Assembly (NCBI RefSeq): GCF_020622065.1
Contig: NZ_JAHRYQ010000002.1
Coordinates: forward strand, 1,258,606 to 1,322,605
Length of the DNA stretch: 64,000 nucleotides
Direction: 5' to 3'
Source of the DNA: Geothrix sp.
GTDB taxonomy: Bacteria; Acidobacteriota; Holophagae; Holophagales; Holophagaceae
The notes under the pieces are model-generated. The model had not been told where the DNA came from, did no database searches, and saw only the letters and a program-made list of their open reading frames with translations. Position numbers and translations under genes: made by a program. How positions within the stretch are numbered: position 1 is the stretch's first letter; every line of letters starts with the position of its first letter. Positions 34,614 through 47,323 of the stretch are shown in pieces.

Positions 34614-36060
34614 GCCCCAGGGCCGGGAGGACGGTCCGGGTCAACTCGCCAAGGCGGCTGGGGGGTAGGAAGCAGTCGTAGGGTGGGGACATCCAGGGCG
34701 CGAGGGTGTCCTCACCCGAATGGCCATCCTGATGGGCCGCAGCCAGGGCGGGCTTCGCCGCCTGGACCAAGGGCCAGAGATGCGGATCGTGAGCCAGGGC
34801 GGCGCAGTAGACCAGGTCGATATCCAGGGTGCCGACGAGATCGACGATCTCCTGGCGGAAAGCTGAGTCCAGCACGAAGGTGCGGAGGTCGAACGCGATG
34901 AGGTCATCGAGGTCCGGGTTGGCCTCGGCGGCTTCGAGGGCCTCGACGGGGCACACGAGGATCAGGCGGGTGTCAGGAAGGGCCCTGCGCAGAGCGGAGA
35001 AGAAGGGGCCCGCTGCTTCGTGCTCGGGGAGACCGCCTGGAATCCAGAGAAGGGCGGTGCGGGCCGAGGCCGCCAGATGCTCGACGGCAGTGCGTCCCAG
35101 GGCGATGCCGCTGGACTGGGCGAGGGGGAAGAAGGTGTCGGCGAGGAAAGTCGAAAGGGTCGGTGGGTTGGGCACCGCGAAAGCCCCCGAATGTTCGCCC
35201 CTGAGGATGTCCCGCCAGCAGGGGTGAGGGCCCCGGGGCACCAGGTGCACCAGGGTCTTCAGGAAATCGGTGAAGAGCCACCTCCGCTCAGGTATTCCCA
35301 GGGGCGAGGTCACGAGGATCCTGAGCCAGGTCTGGGCGAAGGCGGTGTAGGGTTTCGGGCTTTCGAACCCCTCATCAAAGCACTCCTTCAAGGTCTGCTC
35401 GCTCCCCTTGGGCACCTCGCGAACCCGGTAGCGGAACAGAGGGGCATCCACCTTGCAGAAATCACCCTGGAGCAGGAGTTTGGCGCTGATCAGGACATCT
35501 CCGCCCCAGGTTCCCTCGAAGGGCAGGGCCTTGGCGAGAGCCTTCCGCCGGACCAGTCCCATCATGTCCACCCAGTCCATGTGATCGTAGAGCCGGTGGA
35601 GTCTCTCAAGAACCGTGAGCCCCACCGTCGAGAAGTTGAGGTCCTCCCAATCGGGGCGGGAAGACCCCGCTTCATCGATGATCTCGACGGCGCTGTTGCA
35701 GAGGACAGCGTTGGGATGGTTCTGCAACGCCTCCAGGCACCTCGAGGTGAAGGTCGGATGACGGAGGTCGTCGTGCGCCTGCCAATAGAAGTATTCCCCC
35801 CGGGTGTGTTCAAAGACGAATTCGAAATTCCGAGTGGACCCGATGTTGGTGTCCTGTCGGACATAGCGTACGCGCGGATCCCGCCGGGCATAGCTTTCGC
35901 AGATCTCGCCGGTTCCATCGGTGGAGGCATTGTCGGAGATGAGGATCTCCAGGTTCGGATGATCCTGGGCCAGCAGGGAGTCCAGGGAGTCGGCCAGGTA
36001 CCTCTCCCCATTGAAGACAGGGACGCCGATGCTCACCAGTGGAGGGTCTTGGAAGGCCAT
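34597..36060 (-). CDS. Family 2 glycosyltransferase with extra C-terminal domain
   Basis: A 487-residue protein. The N-terminal 240 residues are a GT-A/GT2 domain: VSIGVPVFNGERYLADSLDS, ILISDNASTDGT and FYWQAHDDLRHP with the metal-binding Asp pair. Residues about 245-320 are helical. Residues about 330-470 form a second Rossmann-like unit (ALLWIPGGLP, RLILVCPVEALEAAEANP, LDIDLVYCAALAHD) that resembles half of a GT9 heptosyltransferase, without a clear active site. It faces the sugar operon and probably transfers one of its products to a surface glycan; donor and acceptor are unknown. The start is ATG 36060 after GGGAGC. Confidence 0.82.
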   Translation of the reverse strand: MAFQDPPLVSIGVPVFNGERYLADSLDSLLAQDHPNLEILISDNASTDGTGEICESYARRDPRVRYVRQDTNIGSTRNFEFVFEHTRGEYFYWQAHDDLRHPTFTSRCLEALQNHPNAVLCNSAVEIIDEAGSSRPDWEDLNFSTVGLTVLERLHRLYDHMDWVDMMGLVRRKALAKALPFEGTWGGDVLISAKLLLQGDFCKVDAPLFRYRVREVPKGSEQTLKECFDEGFESPKPYTAFAQTWLRILVTSPLGIPERRWLFTDFLKTLVHLVPRGPHPCWRDILRGEHSGAFAVPNPPTLSTFLADTFFPLAQSSGIALGRTAVEHLAASARTALLWIPGGLPEHEAAGPFFSALRRALPDTRLILVCPVEALEAAEANPDLDDLIAFDLRTFVLDSAFRQEIVDLVGTLDIDLVYCAALAHDPHLWPLVQAAKPALAAAHQDGHSGEDTLAPWMSPPYDCFLPPSRLGELTRTVLPALGLSGSV

Positions 36061-36152
36061 GAAGCTCCCATCACGGGGTGTCGGGGTGAAAGATCAGGTC
36101 TCCATGATGGCCAGAAATTCCTGCCGCTGGACCTTCCGTCGTTCCGGAGACC

Positions 36153-39211
<3,059 letters not shown>

Positions 39212-39218
<7 letters not shown>

Positions 39219-40537
39219 CCCAGCATCCCGCGCCAGACATCCCAGAAATCCGGGAAGGTCTTGGCCACACAGTGAGGGTCGAGAAGCTCCCCGCCGTGAC
39301 GGAGCCCGCCGACGGCGGCGGCGAAGGCCATGCGGTGGTCGTTCCGGGGGTTGAAGGGCGGGCGGGGGTCGGACGGAGCATTCGGCCCGGATCGGGTCCC
39401 GAATTCAGCTCTGAACCCAGGCCTGAACCTAGGCGCCGGCCTCACGCGCAGGGTGTGGTCTCCAATCACCTCGGCCGTCCCGCCCAGCCAGCGCACCAGC
39501 TCTGCGGAAGCATCCAGGCGGTCGCACTCCTTCAGGGGCAGGGTGTGGAGGCCACGCAGCTCCGAAGGGCCGGGGGCCAGGGCCGCCAGGGCCGCCAGCA
39601 CGGGGCCCAGGTCTGGACAGTCGGTGAGGTCGGCGTCGAGGCCCCGGACGAGGGGGCCCTCCACCTCCAGGATCTGTGGCCCGGTCCACTGGGCGCGGCA
39701 CCCGGCGGCATGAAGGATGGCCACCATGGCCCGGTCGCCCTGCGCATCTTCAGGGTCCAGGGGGCCCAGGCGGAGACGGCGCCCCGTGGCCGCCGCCGCG
39801 GCGAGGAAGGCCGCGGCCCCGCTCCAATCGCCGGGCAGGTCCAGGGAACGCGGTTCCAGGGCTCCGCCCGGAATGCGCCAGTGGCCGGGCTCCAGGTCGG
39901 CTTTGCAGCCGAAGCGGCGCAGCCATTGGGTGGTGAGGGCCAGGTAGCTCGGACTGGCGGCTTCGGTCCACCGCAGGATGCCCCCTCCCGGCAGCGCGGC
40001 GGCGGCCAGGGCCAACCCGGTGAGGAACTGGCTGCTGAGGCGCGCGTCCACGACCAGCTCCAGGCGCTCGGGGGGTGCGGCCACGGGGCGGAGCCAGGCC
40101 CCGGAGGCATCGGGATGCCAGGTCGCGCCCAAGGCCGTCAGAGGCTCCAGCAGGGGACCGAGGGGCCGCTCGAAGAGGCGCGGATCGCCTTCCATCCGGA
40201 GGTCGCTCCCGGCCCGCAGGGCTAGCCAGGGCAGGAGGAAGCGCAAGGTGGTGCCCGAGGCGCCGAGCCAGAGGGGCGCGGCCGCTCGGGGGCGGTCGCC
40301 GCCGCGGATCGTCCAGGTCCCATCCGCCACCGCGACTGGAATCCCCAGGTCGCCGAGGGCCCGGCGCATCCAGCGCGTGTCCTCGGCTTCCAGTCCCCCC
40401 TTCAGACGGCTCTCGCCCGGGGCCAACGCGGCCAGAAGCAGGGCGCGGTTGCTCACCGACTTGGAGCCGGGGATGGATACCGGGCGGAACGCCGCTCCAG
40501 AAGGGAACTGGCTGTCTTCAGGAAGTGACAGGGACAT
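39212..40537 (-). CDS. aroA: 3-phosphoshikimate 1-carboxyvinyltransferase (EPSP synthase)
   Basis: A 441-residue protein. PGSKSVSNRALLLAALAPGE (substrate/phosphate binding), LWLGASGTTLRFLLPWL, RLSSQFLTGLALAAAALPGG, KECDRLDASAELVRWLGG and NDHRMAFAAAVGG are EPSP-synthase signatures. It transfers enolpyruvyl from PEP to shikimate-3-phosphate. Just before NDHRM there is a stretch of about 25 residues rich in Arg, Pro and Phe that looks inserted and is coded by a slightly repetitive DNA segment (CTGAACC repeats near 39413-39432). The gene is the first of a pair with the large sigma-54 regulator, which is an uncommon neighbour. Confidence 0.94.
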
Positions 40538-40611
40538 GCAGCGAGGGTGCCGCGTCCGGCGCCCCGCCGCAAGCCTTCAGCAGGAGATCAGCGCCGTCAA
40601 CGGCAGCGGCC

Positions 40612-41001
40612 TCAGCCGATGTTCTCGAAGATGGGCTTCGTGATGCGCTTGTCGGTCACCACGGTCCACTTGTAGGTGCCGTAGAAATCGATGACGCGCT
40701 TGTAGCGAAGCGTGATGGTGCAGTTTCCTGTCTCCCCATAGCCGGTCTTGCTGACGCGGATGGCATTCTTATCCGTCAAGACTTCAAGGACGCCCAACTC
40801 GCGGGCCTTGTCCTTGATTTCCCGCTCAAGGGTTTCGACGGGCTTGCGCGCTGCGCCGCTGGCGATGAAGTCGCAGGCATCCACCAGCTCGCTGTTGCCG
40901 TAGTAGACGGGAATGGCCTTGTAGCCTGCGGCGGCCAAGGTGCCAAACACGAGCAGGGAGATGATGCAGCCGATTTTGCCTTCGCCGCGCTGGTGCCTCA
41001 T
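40612..41001 (-). CDS. Membrane-anchored small hypothetical protein (DUF4845-like)
   Basis: A 129-residue protein with one N-terminal transmembrane helix (about 10-30: KIGCIISLLVFGTLAAAGY). The rest is a periplasmic domain of alternating helix and strands (ELVDACDFIASGAARK, NCTITLRYKRVIDFYGTYKWTVV). The pattern fits small single-helix proteins annotated DUF4845, but the call is tentative. It is likely co-transcribed with the PEGA/PDZ gene that starts at 43049, though it lies downstream of that gene by 11 bases. Confidence 0.6.
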   Translation of the reverse strand: MRHQRGEGKIGCIISLLVFGTLAAAGYKAIPVYYGNSELVDACDFIASGAARKPVETLEREIKDKARELGVLEVLTDKNAIRVSKTGYGETGNCTITLRYKRVIDFYGTYKWTVVTDKRITKPIFENIG

Positions 41002-41012
41002 GGGTGCCTCCG

Positions 41013-43049
41013 CTACTTCAGATCCTCCAGGGCCTGCCGCGCCAGGGGAGCGACCAGGGGACCGTCGGGACCGAGAAGGGTTGCCTGAGGATACTTCAGA
41101 GCCTGCCGGAATGCCTGCACAGCTTCAGCCTGGTAGGCCGCCCCGAGGCGGAGGAAGCAGATGCCCGTGTGGTAGTCCAGGGTGCCCTGGCTGACCCCGG
41201 CGACGGTGCTGAGGCGTGCATCCCGCAGGAGGTCGATGGCCTTGTCGAAGGCCCGGAAGTGCATGTGGCCGAGGGCCAGGTTCAGCCGGATCAGGTTGGC
41301 TTCATCCCCCCGGGCCCCGGCGTACTGCAGGCGCAGGTGGGCGAGGACGGCCGGGTAGCAGAGGTCCGGGGCGCTCAGGGGGATCTCCAGGGCCTCGGTC
41401 TGGATGGGCAGGGTCACGGAGGCGCCCCCCCCTTGGACGAGGGTGACGGGGCCGCGGACACCTTCCAGAAGGGGCCGCAGGGCCTGGACGGAGCTGATGG
41501 GCTTGCCGTTCACCTGGGTGAGGGCCTTCCCGGGCTGGATGCCGGCCTTCTGGGCCGGTTCTGATGCGGCGAGGACCCAGGGGCCCGGTTCACCGGGAAG
41601 GTCGAGCAGGGACAGGCCAAGGCCGGGTTCGTGGATGACCGGGAGGGTGTTGAGGCGGGTGGCGAGCGGTCCCAGGGGGTCCTGCTCCAGGGGCTTCACC
41701 ACCAGGCGTTCCTCCTCGCCCTCGAGCGTGGCCAGCCGAAGCTCGACCTGGTGGATGACCTTGTCGGGCACGGGGGTCGCCAGGAGGACCAGCTCTGCTT
41801 CCCGCGAGGCCTTCACCCGGGCCAGGGCCTCCCCGGTGCCTTCGCCGGGCCGGGCGGGCAGGAAGGCCACCTGCTGCAGGCGGTCGCCAAGCCCTTCGAG
41901 CTGGGCCAGGAACCGGGCCCGGCCCGTGAAGTCGGCCTCGCCCTCCAGGCCCAGGAAGGCCAGGCGGGGCTTGGGTCGCGCCTCCACGGAGAGGGCCTTC
42001 CCATCTTCCACGGTGATGCGCTGGGAGAACCCGCCCGCGGGGAAGCGGACCAGCAGATCATAGGCACCCGAGCAGACCGGAAGCTGGGTGACGGGGAGGG
42101 GCCCCTGGCTCTGCCCGGACAGGAAGAGTTCGCCGCCCGCCCAGGCGGAGGTCACCGTGAGGGTACCCTTGGACGACTCGAGGCGGATGGGTTCCAGGGT
42201 GTGGTCCGCCCAGGGGGTGGCAAGCCCTTCGCCCATCTCCAGCACCTTGGTGCGGAAGCAGGGGGCGCGCAACTCGAGCTTGTGCTTGCCGGGACCGAGC
42301 TCGGAAATGACGAAGGCCTCGGAGAGGTCCTCGGGCCGCAGGCCCAGGGGCACGGCCACGGATGCGGCCTCGGGGCCCGCCTTGCCTTGGGTGCGACCCA
42401 GGCTGCGCCCATCCACCAGGACCTCGGCGCCGCTGGGCTGAACATAGAGGGTGACTGTGGAGGACACGCGGACGAGCTTGAAGTCGGCGGTCTTGGCGTC
42501 GCGGGGGGCGAGTTCGAGGCTGAGTTCCGCAGGGGCGAAGCCCGGGCGGGTGTAGGTCAGCTTGTGGGTCCCGAAGGGGAGGAACTTCCGGGCCAGGGGC
42601 GGTCCGGGGCGGCCGTCCACCAGCAGCTTCCCGCCCTCCGGGGCATAGCTCAGCTTCACCGGCGCGTACTTCTCGGCTTTCAGGCGATCGAACAGCGTGG
42701 CCAGGCGCTGGGAGGTGAGGGCGCGGTCCACGTCGAAATCCGGGTTCAGGTCGATGAGGGCCTGCAGCCGCGTCTGGGCCCGGGGCCGGTTCGGGGCGCT
42801 GCGGTCATCCAGCACGGCGAGCCAGTTGTAGCTCTCGCACAGCGCGGCGAGCCAATCGGCCTCCAAGGAAGCCCCCCTGGGCGCCAGGGCCTCGACGACC
42901 TTTTCGAAGCGTGCCGTGGCGCCTTCCCGGTCCCCCTGGGTGGCCCAGAGGGCCTTGGCCTGGAGGAAGGTATCCCGGAGGGCCGGATCCTGCGCCCCGA
43001 GCGAAAGCCCGAGGAGGAGCGCGAGTGGGAGGAAGCGTCGGAGGCGCAT
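41013..43049 (-). CDS. Exported PEGA-domain protein with PDZ-like domain
   Basis: A 678-residue protein with a signal peptide (MRLRRFLPLALLLGLSLG). Residues about 20-125 are helical, TPR-like. Two PEGA domains follow at about 130-180 and 195-262 (GGKLLVDGRPG, GAEVLVDGRSLG). A Rossmann-like domain without known motifs covers about 350-460. A PDZ-like segment (AGIQPGKALTQVNGKPISS) lies at about 500-555. The C-terminal 100 residues are TPR-like. PEGA domains are found in surface and S-layer-associated proteins. The start ATG 43049 lies 1 base after the upstream TPR gene's stop, so the two form an operon. Function unknown. Confidence 0.78.
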   Translation of the reverse strand: MRLRRFLPLALLLGLSLGAQDPALRDTFLQAKALWATQGDREGATARFEKVVEALAPRGASLEADWLAALCESYNWLAVLDDRSAPNRPRAQTRLQALIDLNPDFDVDRALTSQRLATLFDRLKAEKYAPVKLSYAPEGGKLLVDGRPGPPLARKFLPFGTHKLTYTRPGFAPAELSLELAPRDAKTADFKLVRVSSTVTLYVQPSGAEVLVDGRSLGRTQGKAGPEAASVAVPLGLRPEDLSEAFVISELGPGKHKLELRAPCFRTKVLEMGEGLATPWADHTLEPIRLESSKGTLTVTSAWAGGELFLSGQSQGPLPVTQLPVCSGAYDLLVRFPAGGFSQRITVEDGKALSVEARPKPRLAFLGLEGEADFTGRARFLAQLEGLGDRLQQVAFLPARPGEGTGEALARVKASREAELVLLATPVPDKVIHQVELRLATLEGEEERLVVKPLEQDPLGPLATRLNTLPVIHEPGLGLSLLDLPGEPGPWVLAASEPAQKAGIQPGKALTQVNGKPISSVQALRPLLEGVRGPVTLVQGGGASVTLPIQTEALEIPLSAPDLCYPAVLAHLRLQYAGARGDEANLIRLNLALGHMHFRAFDKAIDLLRDARLSTVAGVSQGTLDYHTGICFLRLGAAYQAEAVQAFRQALKYPQATLLGPDGPLVAPLARQALEDLK

Positions 43050-43050
43050 G

Positions 43051-44532
43051 TCAGTCCACACGGATCAGGAGGTCGTTGCGGCGGTCGCAGAGGATGAGCC
43101 CCCCCTCTCGGTCCAGGGCCAGCGAGGTGATGCGCCCGCTGATGCCAAGGGCCTTGAAGGTGGCCTGGCGCAGCACCGCGCCATCGGGCCCGAGGACCAC
43201 CACGCCCTCGCCGAAGTCCCCGCCATCCACCAGGGCCGCCACTTGGCCGGCGCCGTCCGAGGCCAGGGCCACCACATAACGGAAGGGGGCGGGCAGGTCC
43301 TTGCCGTAGGACACCACGGTGCGGGGCTGGCCGTCGGCATCCAGGAAGAGCAGCTTGCGGTCGGCATCCGCGGCGATGACGACGCCGCCCGAGGGCAGGG
43401 CGGCCAGGGCGTTGGCTGTGGGCGAGGCCACGGTGCGCGAGGTGCCGTCCAGGCCGAAGAGGGTGAGGGCGGGCGTCTTGGCATCCGCCACCCAGAGGGT
43501 GCCCCAGCGGTCCTGGGCCGCGCCGGTGATGGCACCGAGGGTGCCCAGGGGCAGGGGAACCGGCGCGTCCTCCCGCACCAGGCCGGTCTTGGACAGCAGC
43601 CAGAGGGCGCCGGTGGAGGAGGCCAGCAGGGCCCGGGCCCCCGTCGCGGCGGGACCGGCCGCGGTCAACTCCCCCTCGTGGAGGCGAAACGCGTGGTCGA
43701 GGTCGTTCTGATAGATGAGCAGGTCTCCGTCCGGGGCCAGGGCCAGCAGGGTCGGCGTCTTCAGCCACTTGGCGCGGCCGCCGGGCCAGGGGCCGCCGTT
43801 GCGGAGGGGCGGCTTCTGGAGCCGGTGCTTCACCCGCACGGCAATGCGCCAGCCGGCCTCCCGGGCCTCGGGGCTCTGGGGCGCCTGAGTCCGGAGGCGC
43901 TGGAGCATGCGCAGGCAGCCGGGGAGATCGCCCATCAGGTCCAGGACCTCGGCGGCCTGCAGCATGGCCCGGGGAGCCACGGCGGCATCGGGTCGGATCC
44001 GGAAGGCCTCCACGAACTGCTGGAGGGCCCGGCCCCACTGCCCCTGGTCCCGCCAGGCCCGGCCCAGCTGGAAGCGGGCCTCGGGTACCGCCGGGGCATC
44101 CGGGAAGAGGTCGAGGACGCGATTGAACTCGGCCATGGCGTCTTTCAGGTCCGCGGCGCGCCGGGCCTGCCGGGCCAGCAGGACACCGCGCAGCAGCAGC
44201 CCTTCCGCGGCCTCGGGGCTCTTGATGTAATCGACCTTCAGGCGGTCGAGGTAGGGCAGGGCCGCCTCGGGTTTCCGCTCCACTTCCACCTGGTGGTGGG
44301 CCAGCCGCAGCAGGGCCTGGGGGGCGAACCCGCTCTTGGGTGTGGTCTGAAGCAGCTGGCTCCAGGTATCCAGGGCTTCCTTGTAGGATTTGGCCGCGTA
44401 GGCCCGTTCGCCGCTCCGGTACAGCCGTTCCGCAAGCTCTCCATCCTGCGCGGCCACCTGGGCCACGCCTGGGACCGACAGGGCGCAGAGGAGGGCGGCC
44501 GGAGTGCGGAACCAGGGAGATGCGAACGGCAT
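43051..44532 (-). CDS. Exported TPR plus NHL/beta-propeller protein
   Basis: A 493-residue protein with a signal peptide (residues 1-28, ending VAAQ). Residues about 30-215 are tetratricopeptide-like helix pairs (SYKEALDTWSQLLQTTPKS, APQALLRLAHHQVEV, DAMAEFNRVLDLFPDAP). Residues about 260-493 are propeller blades of the NHL/SMP-30 type (TLLALAPDGDLLIYQ, ITSLALDREGGLILC). No catalytic motif is seen. It sits directly upstream of the PEGA gene and downstream of the HEAT-repeat gene (44 bp), so the three likely act together, perhaps as an envelope scaffold. I do not recognise a named family. Confidence 0.75.
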   Translation of the reverse strand: MPFASPWFRTPAALLCALSVPGVAQVAAQDGELAERLYRSGERAYAAKSYKEALDTWSQLLQTTPKSGFAPQALLRLAHHQVEVERKPEAALPYLDRLKVDYIKSPEAAEGLLLRGVLLARQARRAADLKDAMAEFNRVLDLFPDAPAVPEARFQLGRAWRDQGQWGRALQQFVEAFRIRPDAAVAPRAMLQAAEVLDLMGDLPGCLRMLQRLRTQAPQSPEAREAGWRIAVRVKHRLQKPPLRNGGPWPGGRAKWLKTPTLLALAPDGDLLIYQNDLDHAFRLHEGELTAAGPAATGARALLASSTGALWLLSKTGLVREDAPVPLPLGTLGAITGAAQDRWGTLWVADAKTPALTLFGLDGTSRTVASPTANALAALPSGGVVIAADADRKLLFLDADGQPRTVVSYGKDLPAPFRYVVALASDGAGQVAALVDGGDFGEGVVVLGPDGAVLRQATFKALGISGRITSLALDREGGLILCDRRNDLLIRVD

Positions 44533-44575
44533 GGAGGCCTCAGGTCAGTAGGGAGATCATAGCGGCCATGCCGGT

Positions 44576-47248
44576 TCAGGGTTCCAGGGCCTTCAGGAGT
44601 TGCTCGGGCGGGTAAGGCTTGTACAGCACCCCCAGGATCCAAGGCTCGCCGGGGCTGGTGTCGCGGGCGGCGGTGGACAACAGCACCTGACGGCACCGCC
44701 GGGTCTCACACTGCATCTTCAGCCAGGGGCGCAGGTCGCCGGTGGCGTCCGTCTGCTCCGAGATGAGCAGGTCCACAGGCCGTTCGGTCAGCATGGGCGC
44801 GGCCTCGCTGCGGCTTCCGGCCTCGCGGACATCCCAGGTCCCGCCCAGGGCGGCAAGCAGGCGCTTGCGGAAGAAGGCACTGGGGTCCAGCAGCAGGATC
44901 GAATGGATGGGTGCACGGCGGGAGATGTCCGCCTCGTCCAGCCCGAGGGCCAGGAGGGCCTCCTTGGCGGCGCTCCGAAGCCCCAGGCCGGTGGCGCGGT
45001 TGAAGAGCTCCTTCAGCGGCTCCACGAGCTGGGCCTGCCGGGTGAGTCCGGCGATTTCGCAGAGTCGCGCGAGCTCGCGCCAGTCCTGATCTTTCCGGCC
45101 GAACTCGGACAGCGCATAGGTGGCGATCTCCTCGGCCAGCTCGGCCCGCATGATGAACTCGGGGTCGTGGAGGGCCTCGCGCAGCGCCAGCAGGGCCGGG
45201 GCCCGACCGGGGCCCTGGGGTGGGATCGCCTGCACGAGGGCGCGGACTTTCTCTTCTTTCCCGGCGATGTGGCCCAGGCTCGCGCTCCGCCGGCCCAGCT
45301 CCTTGACCACCGCGGCCACGCGGTCATTGGTCTCCCGGTCCCAGTCGGCCTTGGTGCGCAGCTCGAACAGCACATCGGAGAAGGCGTCCTTGAGGCGGAG
45401 GTAGCACTCCTGGTCGAAGCAGTAGAGGTGCTGGGTGGCGAGAATGGCCCGCAGGCGCTGCCCCTCGCCCTCCCGGTCATCGCAGCAGCGGGCGATGAGC
45501 TGCTCCAGGAGCGGGAGCTCCGACTGGGGCAGGGGGCGCTCGAATCCCGGGAAGGCGGCCAGGGCCCCCTCCAGGGCGACGATGAGTACCTCGGGGAGCT
45601 TCAGGTGGGCGGCCTTCGCCAGCAGGCCGAGGCCGGATTCGGGGGTGGCGATGGCCGCGAGGGCATCCACCAGGGCCTCCTGGAGCCGGGCCGGTTTCCC
45701 GTCGTGGAGCAGGTCCAGCAGGACCGGGGCCGTCATGGGGCTGCGGATGGCCCCGAGGGCCTCGACGCATTCCAGGACGAGGTCGTCCCGGACATCCGTC
45801 TTCAGATACTCCATCAGGGGTTCGGCGGCGGCCTTGGTCCCGTTCTCGGCGAAGATGTGCAGGGCCGTACGCACGCGCTCGGGCTGTCCGGAGCGGAACA
45901 GCTCCATGACCGCCGGAAAGCTGGAGGGCAGCTTGCCGAAGTGGTGCATGGCGCGCTGGCCCACCTCGACGATGGAATCCTCCATGGCCCTCAGGAAGAA
46001 GGGCACGAGGGCGTCCTCTTCGCGGGCTCCGAGCACATCCAGACAGGCGATCCGGCGCTTCGGTTCCTGGGCCTTCGGGACATGGCCCAGGCTGGCGTCG
46101 GCGCTGGCCGGGACCAGCCGGCAGAAGGCATAGTCCAGGCCCGGGCTGTGCGAGAAGCGGTCGAAGGCATCCTCGAGGACCGGAAGGATGTCGGCCGCGG
46201 GGATGTGGCCTGCGAGGGCCTGCCGGACCAGGCCGTCGCAGATCTGGTTCAGCGTGGCGGAGAGGCGGGCCTGCTGCTTGGTGGCGGTGTCCTGGGCTTC
46301 GGTGACCATGGCGCTGAAGCGGGCGACCTTGCCCTCCAGCAGGATGGCCAGGGCCTCGGTCTGGAAGACCTCGTAGGGGCCGTGGGCAAGTTCCCTCAGG
46401 CGATCCAGAGGGGCGCCGGGATGGCCCGCCTCGCCGGCCCCCATGGCTTCCCGGAGGGCCAGGACTTCCTCGGGGGCCCGTGCCGCCATCCGGTCACTGA
46501 GAGCCTGGGCCAGATCCGTGCGGGCGGCGGTGCGGGCGCTGGTCTGGATCCGCTGGGTGAGGGCCTCGAGGGCGCCCAGGTCCTCCAGGGTGCGGAGGGT
46601 CTCCCGGAACAACTCGAGGAGGGCGGGGCCCGGGGCTTCCCCAGGCAGCTCGGCCACGGCCCGGAGCAGGAGCCGGAACGCCAGGGGGTCCGCCCCGGCC
46701 AGGGCCTCCCACAGCTGCGGGAAGTCCTCGTGTTCCGCCCCGGCGGCCAGGCCCCGGGCGCCCTGGTGGGCGAGGCGGGGGTTGCTCTCCCCCTCCAGCA
46801 GCCGGCCCAGGTAGAAGGCCAGGGGCTGCTGAAAATCGAGGGCGCTGAGCTCGCGACGGAGGATCAGCTGGCGATCGGGATCGGTGCGCTGGGCGGCCAA
46901 CTTCTGCAGGGCCTCCCGGGCCGAGCGGAGCTCCAGGCGGCCGAGGGCGGCACAGCCCTCGTCGAAGACCCCGAGATCAGGCTCATGCTGCAGGGCCTGC
47001 AGGATCCAGGGTGTCCACTCCGGCCAGTCGAATTTTGCGGTGAGCCCGAGGATGAACCGCTTCAGGGCGATGGTGGAGGTGGCCTTGACGAGCCGGCCTC
47101 CGAGCTCGGGCAGGGCCAGTTGGCGGAGCTGCTGCAGGAGCTGGTTCAGCCGGGACAGGGCGGCGGCATCGCCTTCGGCAGGGTTGCCGAGCCAGGCGCG
47201 GAGTTCGTCCAGCGGCGTGACGGGGAGGTGTCGGAGGGGAGCGGCCAT
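44576..47248 (-). CDS. HEAT-repeat protein with C-terminal degenerate response-regulator receiver
   Basis: About 890 residues from ATG 47248 (the preceding codon is TTG). Residues about 40-760 are strongly helical with HEAT/armadillo-like repeats (EALVDALAAIATPESGLGLL, APVLLDLLHDGKPARLQEAL). Residues about 770-890 resemble a receiver domain: ILLLDPSAFFRKRLLAALGG at the first strand/helix, DLLISEQTD where the phospho-acceptor should be, and KPYPPEQLLKALEP at the conserved Lys-Pro. The acceptor strand reads L-L-I-S-E, so phosphorylation at the usual Asp is unlikely. No signal peptide is seen. It may be a scaffold that reads a conformational or protein signal. Confidence 0.75.
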   Translation of the reverse strand: MAAPLRHLPVTPLDELRAWLGNPAEGDAAALSRLNQLLQQLRQLALPELGGRLVKATSTIALKRFILGLTAKFDWPEWTPWILQALQHEPDLGVFDEGCAALGRLELRSAREALQKLAAQRTDPDRQLILRRELSALDFQQPLAFYLGRLLEGESNPRLAHQGARGLAAGAEHEDFPQLWEALAGADPLAFRLLLRAVAELPGEAPGPALLELFRETLRTLEDLGALEALTQRIQTSARTAARTDLAQALSDRMAARAPEEVLALREAMGAGEAGHPGAPLDRLRELAHGPYEVFQTEALAILLEGKVARFSAMVTEAQDTATKQQARLSATLNQICDGLVRQALAGHIPAADILPVLEDAFDRFSHSPGLDYAFCRLVPASADASLGHVPKAQEPKRRIACLDVLGAREEDALVPFFLRAMEDSIVEVGQRAMHHFGKLPSSFPAVMELFRSGQPERVRTALHIFAENGTKAAAEPLMEYLKTDVRDDLVLECVEALGAIRSPMTAPVLLDLLHDGKPARLQEALVDALAAIATPESGLGLLAKAAHLKLPEVLIVALEGALAAFPGFERPLPQSELPLLEQLIARCCDDREGEGQRLRAILATQHLYCFDQECYLRLKDAFSDVLFELRTKADWDRETNDRVAAVVKELGRRSASLGHIAGKEEKVRALVQAIPPQGPGRAPALLALREALHDPEFIMRAELAEEIATYALSEFGRKDQDWRELARLCEIAGLTRQAQLVEPLKELFNRATGLGLRSAAKEALLALGLDEADISRRAPIHSILLLDPSAFFRKRLLAALGGTWDVREAGSRSEAAPMLTERPVDLLISEQTDATGDLRPWLKMQCETRRCRQVLLSTAARDTSPGEPWILGVLYKPYPPEQLLKALEP

Positions 47249-47323
47249 CAAGGTGGTTCATCGGCCCAACCCGGCGCGGAGTGAAGAACCACCATTTCCC
47301 CGGGAGGTGTTAGCGTTTTCAGC

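Noticed and set aside
44600..47284. 894-codon plus-strand frame antisense to the HEAT-repeat gene
   Set aside because: Gly/Gln/Glu-rich without domains; the minus-strand gene has repeat and receiver signatures.
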